Under the pieces are notes generated by a model. That model was not told the DNA's origin. It made no database searches and worked only from the letters and a program-made list of their open reading frames with translations. Of a DNA stretch of 64,000 nucleotides, positions 35,401 to 47,400 are shown in pieces. This DNA comes from Trileptium ribeirensis (lineage: Eukaryota > Nematoda > Enoplea > Enoplida > Thoracostomopsidae): assembly GCA_030248225.1 (NCBI GenBank), contig JASANE010003748.1, positions 16,973 to 80,972 on the forward strand, read 5' to 3'. The translations under genes were made by a program, and so were the position numbers. Numbering within the stretch: the first letter of the stretch is position 1; the number at the start of each line of letters is the position of its first letter.

Positions 35401-38400
35401 GGTCAGGGAACCAATGGGGCACCATACCTCAAACCCCATAACTGTCGAACCCATTTATCATTTCACTATGAAATAAAACCAACCAGAGAAATAAATTCTA
35501 ATGTTAAGATAAAAATAACCTTGCTTCCGTGAAGAGTATTAAAAACCCTCATTTTGACCTATGGCCCCGAAACATGGGGCAATAAAACCGGGTACCCATG
35601 GAGCCATGGGTCGCAGGGTAAAACCGGCAATGAGTTTCCCATGCCCGAAAACCCCCAGGCAAAACTTATCAGCCGCCCAAGACCTCATAACAAAATTTCA
35701 AATTTTGGGTCGAGGAACCATTGGGGCGCCATACCCCCGTACCTCAAACCCCATAAATCCAGAACCGGAGCCTTAATCGAAAAACAAAAAAAGAAGCATC
35801 GGCATTTATCATTTTACTATAAAATAAAACCATCCAGAGAAAAAAAATTCGATAGTAAAGATACGAATAACCTTGCTTCCGTGAAGGTACTAAAATGGAG
35901 TAAAATAGGGCAAAAACACACACATTTTGACCCCTGACCCCGGAACCAGACCCCAAATAAAAAACGCTCGGGGTTGTGCACGGTAAATCGACTATGCCGG
36001 TTCGACTGAGCCCAAAATCATGAAAATCGGTTAAGGCGTTATCGACTTATGGCCGGTCACACACATACGGACGGAATTTAAAAGATTTCACCCCTGCAAC
36101 ACACAATCTCCACTACGTTTCACTACGTTCTGATTATATAATATAATTTAAGTGCTAGGATGGAAAACATCAAGCCAATGCTGTACGGAGCAGATGAAAA
36201 TCTCCGATAAATTTAAGGCCACAACATCCGTAATATCCTTCAACGTAAATTCTGTATTCACACTGTCTCCCAATAGTTGTATTTACGGTCACTATAGATA
36301 CGTGTATAAGCCAGTATCCAATGCTTAATCTGATCAAACAGATCGAAACTGTACAGCGGATCAATCAGTCACCGCACAGAAAAAGCTTAGTTTGAAACAG
36401 TGATGAAGGGAGAACCTTTTGCCAATAAGCCATGGGCCTATATATGTTTTAATTGAATTCTGAGCGTAGTGGGTGAAACGTTCGAAGCAAATATTTTTGC
36501 TAGTCATATAATGATAAAATTTGACAATGTACGTTATTGACGTTTTTTGAATTGACAAGTATAACTCAAATCTGGCTGGGCAGATTTATTCGCGCGATAG
36601 CTAATTTGAAAGCACTAATTGTTTGTTCGCTTTAAGTGTACGCGAAACCGGATTCCAACATCTTCCGTCCCTCCCAAAAACCGGAGCCCGAAAAGTCACG
36701 TTACCTCCACGAATAGTGAAGATAGCTGGGCAAATTTGGCTCATGTTATAGAATAGATAAAATATCCTATAAGACATGAATAAACTTCTTTAAGACGTGT
36801 ATAATGTTTTGCTATGCGTATATTTAGCATGTAGGATTTGGGCCCAAAAAAGGTTTTCAAATAGGCCCTCGATACCTAAAATACACGAAAAGGGCAATAT
36901 CACCGGAAGTGCTGGCGTTGCATATTAGAATTTTTGAACTTATTTTGTAAAGCAATTCACCGTCTGCGTAGCTGTACATGGTGTCTTGCTATTGTCATTA
37001 TTTATCCTGCACATCGAGGACAAAATGGGTCCATGACACCCAAAATACAAGAAAATATCATTATCTCCGTAACTTGAGCTATATACATTGGCTCTAATTG
37101 GTTCCATTTTGTAGAGCAATTGATGGTTTATGTAATCTCAATTCATCCATTATATATCTGTAATTGTAAGTCCCCAAATACGTAATAAGCGGGTATATCA
37201 AATTAACTATTCAAACAATCGGCTAATATTCAACTCATTTTGTACGTTGATGCTCAATATATACAACTTTACCGGTGCATCTCTAAATTACATATTCGGC
37301 ACTCAGAATTCACCAATTTGGCGAGCTACTAATTATGCTGCCCCGAGGTGTATCAGGCAATTGCATTGTTTACCACTTAAAGCAGCAGCTATGGTTTTAT
37401 CCAATCTACGCGTTGCGGGCTCACTGGCATTTTTATAGCTTTACTGGCTTCGGCTACAAACGGGTGTCCGCCAGTGAAATTTACAACTCTGCGGTTTAAT
37501 GCTATAAATAATTACATAATTTTCTGGTAAAATGCAAAAATGCTTAGAAAAATTTGACACCATGTTTAAAAAAACCCCTATTCCGAAACTAAAAAAATAT
37601 TAGTTTAATATTTGAACTGCAGTCATAGACATCTTCGAGACGATTTATTTTACCACGTTGCATTGAAAAATAATATATAAACTTCGACAAAGTTTAGATT
37701 TAGAAACCCCGAGCTAAACCGGTGAGAGCCCAAAAGTTCCAACGAAGAAATATATACCGCATATCCCTCCAGCTAGACATGATTATATGCTCGGCAAAGT
37801 AAAAATACAAGGATACGTACGCGGTACAAATCTTCCTCGCATTTGACTAGCATGTCAAAACATCGATCCTTAGTAAACGGGAGATCTCCGTCCTTTTCTT
37901 CGACGTCGTCCCATGAGCCACCGCGACACGTGTTTCGAATAACTTTCTAAAAGCAAACAAAAAAAACAATATTATAAGCCAAACTTTTATTACGTAATGT
38001 ATCGTTCTTAAATATATGTTAGAGCCAGCAACTGCACAAGAATAACAATATATAATTGTTTGAAATGCCCTATTTTGTCATCATATCATAAACAAAGCCA
38101 CACTATATTTAGACGAATATCTTTAAAACTAGTTATGGGGCACATCCTTCATACCACAGATGCAGGCATGTAGGCGAATAGCGCTAACTAAATATAAAAG
38201 TATAGCGGTAATGTCTGCACACGCAAACACATAATAGGATTTGTATCCCAGATTATAGAATTAGAAATTTTTAGATTTGTTTCCAATTAAATATATTAAT
38301 GGTGCCACAGAAATTTAGAGATATTACATATTATGCCACCTAAGGGGCAAACACATCACAATTGCAAACTTCGGACCCATCTGAACGTAGATACAGCACT

Positions 38401-41400
38401 GTATAGGCACATCTGCGTTATAGTGAATGCTTCATTTTTCCAAAAATAGCAAAATTTTACTGTGGGAATGAGCCGAGGTCCCCTACAAGACATTGAAGGA
38501 ACTGAAAATACCTAGGAAGTTAGTTGTACTAGAGGACCATAATAAACTGTACTTGTCAGAAAATGTCAAACATGTGTGTAATTAAACGACTGGCTGTGAT
38601 TAGGAAGAAAAAATTCATCCCAATGGGGGAAATTTCGCGAATTTAGTAGCGCTGCAAACCACTTGAAGGCAGGGACAGGACCGAGGTCAAATTTAGGAAT
38701 GTACTTGGCTCAACCCCGGCCGCAGGGCAGCAAATTTAGACCCGGACCGGGGCAACGTCGAAGCCCCGAGGTAAAATTTAGATGCCGGGGCTACTGCTTC
38801 AGAAAAAAATATTTTTGGTACCAAATTAGTAGAACAGATGAACAATCTGGAGCTTTAGCCGAAGTTAATATGCTTTCTGCTAACTAGGACAGTGCAAATT
38901 CCACGGCACCTTCTTGAAACTGTTATACAGAATGTGGTAAAGATATTTTGAAGCTACTCCTGGAGATACATGTTACACTCCCTCTAAGGATGAAACTGGA
39001 CGACATGACTTAGGGAGACCGGTAAGGATACCCAATACAGATACTAACATCAACGAGGTGGTTGATTTAGAGAAGATTAAGTGGGCCGTAGGACGTCATA
39101 GAGATTTTAAGTCTCAAGGACCTGATGGTATTTATCCAGTCTTCCTTAAATCAGGAGGCTCAGAATAATGTTGGTGCTGGAAAAGATTTTTAAGGCCAGC
39201 CTAAGACTTAACTATATTCCAGTTCTTTGGAGACAGACCAAAATCATCTTTATCCCAAAGCCGGGAAAAGATGACTACACTGAGCCTAAAGCACTTAGAC
39301 CTATTAATTTGTCATCTTTTGTTTTGAAGACTCTTGAGAGACTGGTGTCAGATTATATAATACATGACATCTTGAGTAAGTCCAAATTACATGATAATCA
39401 ACATGCCTATCGTGAAGGAAGGAGTACCATCTCTGCCCTTCAGAGTACTACGGCATGGATTGAACAGGAAATGTTTTCTGGCAAATTTGTTCTTGCGGTG
39501 TTTCTAGACATTTCTGGAGCTTTTGACTGCACAAAATTAAAGTTTATTCTAAAAAGCATGGATGAAGTTGGTACTCCAAATTTCATCAAAACTTGGATTC
39601 ACAAATTATTGAGTATGAGAGTTATCGTAGCTGAAAAGGGACAAGCCATACTGGCGGTCAGATCGAAGAGGGGATTTCCGCAAGGAGGAGTTCTCTCCCC
39701 TGTGCTCTGGTGTGTAGTAGTAAATGATATTATTAATAGACTTAATGTTAACAGGGTGTTGTGCGTAGGGTATTCTGATGATCTAGTCCTTTTGACATCT
39801 TCAAGATGCCTAAGAACTACTTGCAATAGACTTCAGCGGTCTCTGGATGAGCTTCATGCGTGGTGCTGTCCTAGAGGCCCTTCTGTTAACGCAGAAAAGT
39901 GTAAGGGCGTAATTTTTTACAAGGAAAAGAAGGTTGGACGGTCTAACGGATATTCGCATTGGAGGCGTAGTTATTCCGTTCGATGATAAGGTTAAATATC
40001 TTGGCTTATTGTTAGACCATCATTTAACTTGGAAGACTCATATTGAAGAAGCACGGCTTAAGTCCTTTAGAATTCTCTTTGCTCTCAAGAGATTTATTGG
40101 AAGTAATTGGGGTCTTCGTCCTCAAGTTATATACTTCCTTTATAGCACAGTTGTTCTCACAACACTCCTTTATGAGGTAATATATTGGTGGCATAGGATT
40201 GAACTGGTTACTTATCGGAAAATGTTAGAAAAGGTTCAAGCCATGACTTGTCGCATGATAACTGGTGCTTTTAAATCTACACCGGTGCACGGCATTGAGA
40301 CAATTTTATGTATACCGCCTATTGATATCTTAATCAAAGAAAGTGTGGTTAAAGAATACATAAGGCTTAAAAACCTAGGCCTTTGGCAAAGCAATCATGC
40401 ATTGGGCTCATCTGCTCATATGCATATCCTGATCAAGAATATTGGAGGCTTACTGAACCTAATATATGATACTGTTAGCTTTATAAGACAAACAGAATTG
40501 GAGTTGTATTGATTGGGTTGATATTAGGCAAGATGACTTTGACTTGCTATGTTATACGGATGGTTCTGTCATTGAGAATGGTCTCAGGCGATGTGGTGCT
40601 GGTATATATATACCGGGTAAAGTAAGGGAATCATTCCCTCTAGGTAGCCTGACTAGTGTCTTTCAGGCAGAGGTGCTGGCCATCGAAAGATGTGCCATGA
40701 TAACAGATGGCTTTAGACTTAAGAATAAAAAGATAGGTATTTTTAGTGATAGTAGAGCTGCGGTGCTGGCTCTCGGGAAAAGGCAGGTTAAATCAATATG
40801 CACCCTTGGGTGTGTGAAGTGGCTTAACAGACTAGGTCGAAATAATATGGTCACTTTGGGCTGGGTAAAAGGGCATTCCGGAGTTGTAGGTAATGAAATA
40901 GCTGACGGATTAGCTAGGTACTGGTCTAATATAAAGACTCTAGGACAGGAACCTCATGTTCCTATTAGCGTGACTGTAATTAAAACGTGGCTGGAGGAAA
41001 GGTCTTCTATAGAACATAGTAGAAGATGGACTAATAATACTGATTGTAGACACACTAGGGTTTTCTTTGGTAAACCCAATAAATTTAGATCAAAATTCCT
41101 TTGGAAACTGATTAAAGGCCGTATGAGGATAGCCATACAATTTTTGACAGGACATGGGACTTTGAACTCCCACTTATATAGAATAGGTTTATTGGACAAC
41201 AATTTGTGCACATTCTGCGGAGCTGAGCCGTTTCAACATTTGATAATGAACTGCTTAGCCTTAAAGGATTTACGAAAGACATTCTTCGGAACTGAGACAT
41301 TGGACATAAATTGGGTTTATCTAGAATTGTTGGGTTTGCGAAGTGTATTATGGAATAGAAATTTACTAGGACTTGGGGTGCTGAAAAGGGCCTCTTTGGC

Positions 41401-44400
41401 TTACTCAGTTTTTTTATACCCCGTCTAAACTATTATCTTCCAGAAACTGTGAACTTTAGCTCACAACGTACAGTTTGATAAACTAACAACTCTTAGCAAA
41501 TATTATTCTAAAAATATAACGTTAAGTAATTTGTGCTTAACTGGCTATGTGAAGCAGGGTTGTCTGTGAAAAATATTCTTACACTAATAATAAAATACCG
41601 AGGTAAATCGTTGCGGCAATGTTATTGCTTTGAAAAATGCATTTATTTACTTAATGCACTGGCCGTTGCGGTGGAAAAATGCTCTATTGTGTTCAATTTA
41701 GTACCGGTGTTCTATGGCGTGTGGGGCTTGGTGTACTGTACGGTAGAAGCACAGTGTGATGTAAAAATGCGCTTTTGAAAACGAGAAAGTTTTGCATTCA
41801 AGAAAGAAAAATTTGTGAAACTAATGGACAGATTATTCCTGATCATATTACCCGATCTTTCACTTTATCACAAAACCAGCATATATATATAATTGATGTG
41901 TATGACAAAGGTTATATGAAACTGCAGCAGATAGTGTAACAGGGTCGAACGTTTGAGCTGTACGTATTTGAATTGCCTCAGTAGGTGAAATGCACGTGTA
42001 CTACTCTACGAATTTCAAAATATTGCATTTGTTTTTATAGAGTACACAGAGTCAGGATTTGTTGCAGAAGCAGTAGTGTAGACGTGAATATTCAGGTTTA
42101 TTTCCACTGAGTGGTGCAACTTCCAGGCGGTGAAACGGAAGACATTCCAGTAAAATTACGTAATGTCCCATAAAGTATATTATAACACTAGTAACTCTAT
42201 CGAGATTGCAGAACGTAGTGAAGCATAGGTACATCTACGCCTTTTGTGTGCACAGCCAATCAGCTCTCGATAGCAGACGTCGATATGCTATATATGGATA
42301 TCACACAATACCGCACAAGTTAGAACAAAACTGACACCGGCAATAAGTTTCCCATGCCCCAAAACCCCCAAGTGCAAGCTATCAGCTTCCAGGATGTAAC
42401 AGTAAAATTAAGAATTTTAGGTCGATGAACCATGGCGGAGCCATACCCCCGTACCCATAGACTATGGATCGCAGAGCAAAATCACCACCAGAAGTGAGTT
42501 TTCCATGCCCGAAAACCCCAAAGTAAAACTTTTCAGCTGCCCAGGACGTCAGAACAAATTTTTGAATTTTGGGTCGGGGAACCCTTGGGGCACCATACCT
42601 CAAACCCCATACATCCAGATCCGGAGCCTTAATCGAAAACAAAAAAGAGACATCGGCATTTATCATTTTACTATGAAATAAAACTATCCAGCGAAAAAGT
42701 TGAAAGTTAATATAAAAATAATCTTGCTTCCGTGAAGGGTACTAAAATGGGGCCAAAATACCCAAATTTTCGACCCCTGACCCTCGAACCAGACCCCAAA
42801 TCAAAAAACGCTTGGGGATGTACACGGTAAATAGACTATGCCGGCTTGAATGAACCCAATATCATGAAAATGGTTCAGGCGTTCTCGAGTTATGGCCGAT
42901 CACAAACATCCAGACGGAATTTAAAAAAATTTATCCCTGAAACACACAATCTCCAGTACGTTCTGATTATTAAAATAGGGCCGTTGACATTATACACGGT
43001 ATTAATCTGAGGTAGTGTTTGATAATATTAATTTGGCTTTTAAAAATGTATTCAGAGGCTTTTGTTGAGTAGCATAAAACTTTTGTTGATATTCGACATT
43101 ATTTTTCAAGATTTCGAGTGATTTATCTCGTTTGTCTCAAGGATATTTTTTAAAAATCGCGTGATTATTAGTTGTTAAATTCGTTATGAACTGAACTTGT
43201 TTTGTAAGTTTTCCTGGAAAAGATGCGTCTCTTAAATAGCAACCCGAAAATAAACAAAAATACGATTAAGCTCTGTTTTAGTCTGCATTAATTTCGGTCA
43301 GGCGAACTGGAAATTATATACCACTGTAGTCTCTAACACTCTACATTTTAATTGCCGAAAAACGACATGTTGATCCATGAAGTAACGACATAAGATAAGA
43401 CAGTTTGTTTTAACTGCGAAGGGTTGTGCTTGGGGAACATATTATACAAGTTTTAAGTAAGTGAAATCCACCTGTTACACTATATGTTGCAGTTTCCTGT
43501 AAGAATTACCATACACGTCAAGCAATGGTTTCGTGGTAAAGTGAAAGATATGGGAACATGATCGGCGGAATCTATCCACTAGTTTCAAAATGCAATCGAG
43601 GTAATCTTAAATGCAAACTTTCTCGTCCTCAAAACATCATTTTTCTGCCGCAATATCCTGGTACAGTACACTACAGGCAGCCCAACACGTCGCAGAACAC
43701 CGTACTAAATTTAAAACAATAGAACATTTTTCCACCGCAACGACCAATGACATGTCTCCAGTCCATTAAGCAAATAATTGCATTTTCAAAGCAAAAACAT
43801 TGCCAAAAGGCATTACCTCGGTATTTCATTATTAGTCTAAAGACATTTTGCACCGACAGCCCTGCTTCAAAAAGCCAATTAAGCACGCATTACCTAACTT
43901 TATATTTTTCCAATAATATTTTTCAGTGGTTTCTTTTTCCATGGCCGTAAAGAGCATTTTCCCTACTAGTAAAGAATGACGTTAAGATATCATCGGAGTC
44001 TTATCCTTTAGCCCACTCCTACCCTGAAGAAATTGGTCAATTCTGAAGATACAGCAATAATATTGGTACCATTCGGCTCAGCTCACAATTCGGTACAGAA
44101 AATATCAAGCTAGACCACATTTCAGACAAAACATTTTTCTGTTATCAATAGTATCCTGGCAAATATAATTTTCTCCATAAATGTATATTTCTTTAAATCG
44201 TTCGAACCACAGTGGCGAGCTGAGTCGAATGGCGATAAAATAAACTGTCCGGTTCACGGATTTACAACCTCTGCTTAGGCCCAATTATTTAGCATAAATA
44301 AAAATAACTCCTTAATCAGTTAAAAACTGGCCACTTTCCGCCTGGGCAAGGAGATAAAAGAAAACCTTAACACTGTGCAACTTGCACATACCAGTGTGAA

Positions 44401-47400
44401 GCAGATATGACGCCGTTTTCAAGTATGGCGTTGCGTATGTTAGTAGTATGCAGCACAGTGGCTCCTCACGGGGCATTGTCTTTTAAATAATCATAAATCT
44501 ATTATGGGACTTGTTGGGGATAGATCCTGTGAGTGGTGTCATGTAGCAGATGGTAATGCATCCCATCTTATTTTGGAACGCGGCGGGTTTTACGAATTAT
44601 GCAAAAAACTAATGTTATTGATATTAATTGGTCTCCAAAATTGGATATAATCAAATTGGTCTGGTTTAGTCTGAGGGTTGGATGTGACTTTTGATCATCT
44701 TCGGGTTTGGGCAGCGCAATGGGCCGAGTAACTTGAGTCTGCGCTCGCACTGTTCTATGTGTTATGCCCAAGTTTATATATCTATCTATCGACAAATGTG
44801 GACCCTACGTATCAACAGTATGTTTGAGGTATGGTTTAGAGCAAACCAATTCTGGAGCTAAAGGCTTCAAAACCACGATATAAAACAGTACAGGGATACT
44901 CGGTAAGACAGTTTTGATGGGCACTACCAACCGTCTGCTACATGTAGTTAAAAATTTCCCAGCTCAAATATCCATGAGCTCTGTCATTCACACTGTTCAG
45001 TTTCCTTTCCATCACTTTTAGAACAGGAAAAACGTTTATTTCCCGGACAAGCCGTCGTTATAACCAAGGGTGCCAAAAAATTAACTGGCAGACCATGAGT
45101 CAAAATTATTTGTTGATCAATCAGTAAATTTTAACTGAACCAGTAACCAATCAATTAGTGGATCTAATTGCATTTATTTAAGCCAGTATGTACCTTTATG
45201 TCCAACCCTAAAGCTATAACCAAAAGTTTGTGGCTTCTCTCCGAACAAAAAATAAATTATAAAAGCGCACATCAATGATGATTTACGCCATACTGATCGG
45301 TCATACTCCGTCTTATGTGTGCTTATTTCTTGTACACATTTAATTGCCTGCTCGCATTCACAATATTACAGGTTTTGTATCATGTATTGTGGTAATACAT
45401 GTATCAAAAATATTGCATGGAACCAACTACCAGTTATGGTAATGAATCAACCGTTAATTAATGCGTCTAGTCCAGATAATTTTAAGAAACTACTCAATAA
45501 AGTTGATTTAAAGATTTTTAAAATTCGATCGAAATATGTAATCAGACATATAAGTGGATTTACCCCCCTTTTTCTGATTTAATTCGTTTATTGACTGGTC
45601 TTGTATGTCATGTTTATATAAATTTGTACTATAATGTTGTGTTATATTTGCATAAGGCTGACAGAGGATGTTGCAGTCAGGCTATTCCTTAATGGTTGGG
45701 TTCGCTATGATGGCCTTAACTTCGGATGCAAAACCCTTCGAACTGCAACATCCAATGACCGGTAATAAACGATATACTACTACTAATAAAATATATTTTG
45801 CCCATAGTATAGTAAAAACTAACAGCATTCAACGCTCAAATTCATCATCTTCCACAAGAACAGTTCAGTAATACGTTTGACACACACAATATTGGAATAA
45901 TGAATCGTTGCAGTGTTCGTAATAAAACACGCCATCTACAATCCCCCGCTTTTGTTGAAATTTTACACCGTTTCTTACGTTTCGTTGCAATATAGTGAAC
46001 GTTGCTAATTTTGTTTACAGCCAATCTACATAACCACAGCAGCTCAGTGTTGGACAGTCTCACTCAATAACTACTATAATTTCTCGCGTTCAAGGCCACA
46101 GAACATAAAATCTCGCATACTGTGAAGGTGAGTGTCACATTGCTGGAAATAATGCGCAGCATAAACACAAAGCTACTAATAAATAACAACAGCACGTATT
46201 ATGATGTAAACTACTGCATATATTGCACAATGCGTAAAGTGTATAATAAATTTATTATAAAATAAAACTTCGAAAAACTGTAACGCAGACACCACCACAG
46301 ACAGTAAAGGTTGTAGTGAAACACATGGCTGAAACGAAAAATATATTTGTCATACTAAGGTATATCGCTTAAACAAAGAGCTTTAGTACGAATATGGCAA
46401 TAAAAAATCCGAATAATACGCTAAAATTAAAATAACAATCATTGAAATAGAATGTTGTATGGGAAACCAACACTTTTTGAGATCTGAAAGGCTCACTAAC
46501 TGCCGATTATTATATATAGTTTTTAAAGGTTTTCCTGCTTTTTCTGGAGTGTCAGAGTTGATATTGAACTTAGTGTTACTAGTTTGTGCAGGTCTTCCCT
46601 AGGATACCCCAGCCTGAAATTGGTCAATTCAGAAAATACTGCGGAAATATTGGCGAGCGAAAAATACTCGACGAGCTGAGAAGAAAATACACAATTCGTC
46701 CAGTTTCATGTGATCTTTTCGTTTTTTGGGATAGCTTAGTATCCAAAATTTAGGAAAAAAGTTTTTTTCGAACAATATTTTTATATATCTTGTGAACCGT
46801 ATTGATGAGCTGATTCGAATGGTGGTAAAAGTACGATCGGTTCATTGGTTAAAGAGATATCATTTATGTTAAATCCTAAGCGTACGGCTAAACCCAACCC
46901 TAGGTCGATAACCATTCGTCTCCGTTCGTCAATGCGGTTCGACTGATAAATAAAAATACACATTTATGGAGAAAAAATTTTTTTCGACAATTTTAGCTTC
47001 AAAGGGAACCCAAAAAATCGAAAAAAGATTTATCATCAAACTGGTCGAGATATATACATATTTTCTGATACAGCTCGTGCAGCTGACTCGAATGGTACCA
47101 AAATTTCCACTGTGTCTTCGAAACTAACCAATTTTGGGGCTGAGGAGTATTCTAGGAAGGACCCGTTTTCGCTATACTGGAAAATGATAGAGGGTCCTCT
47201 TTAAAACTAAAGATTTGTCCCCCATAAATAAGCATTGCCGGCCGTTGTTTACACCTGCAAAACTTGAGAGCCCACATATTCATGTGCATCGAATATAGCA
47301 ACCCGCAAAACTTTGCACATTTGTGGGTTCTAACTAAGTAGCACCCAGAAAATTTCGAGTTTTTTTTCAAAAAATTTCCCTTCATCTTTAAACTAAATGA

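Larger units (their letters stand above)
38850..41430 (+). mobile_element. LOA/I-like LINE, 5'-truncated and frameshifted
   Basis: A non-LTR retrotransposon that keeps the reverse transcriptase and RNase H but lacks ORF1 and the endonuclease. The reading passes through at least five segments in changing frames: about 38945, 39001-39160, 39168-39930, 39934-40510 and 40511-41428, so it is inactive. The combination of an RT with a G-F-P-Q-G-G-V-L-S-P motif, an RNase H, and a C-terminal C-x2-C...H-x4-C motif is characteristic of the I group including LOA. The exact clade needs a tree. It lies antisense in a galectin A intron. No target duplication was recognised. Confidence 0.85.

Noticed and set aside
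36170..36364. Frame with I-Y-V-E-G and I-G-D-F-H resembling a galectin last exon
   Set aside because: It lacks the H-R-L-P and W blocks and a good acceptor. Galectin A already has its last exon at 32306-32416.
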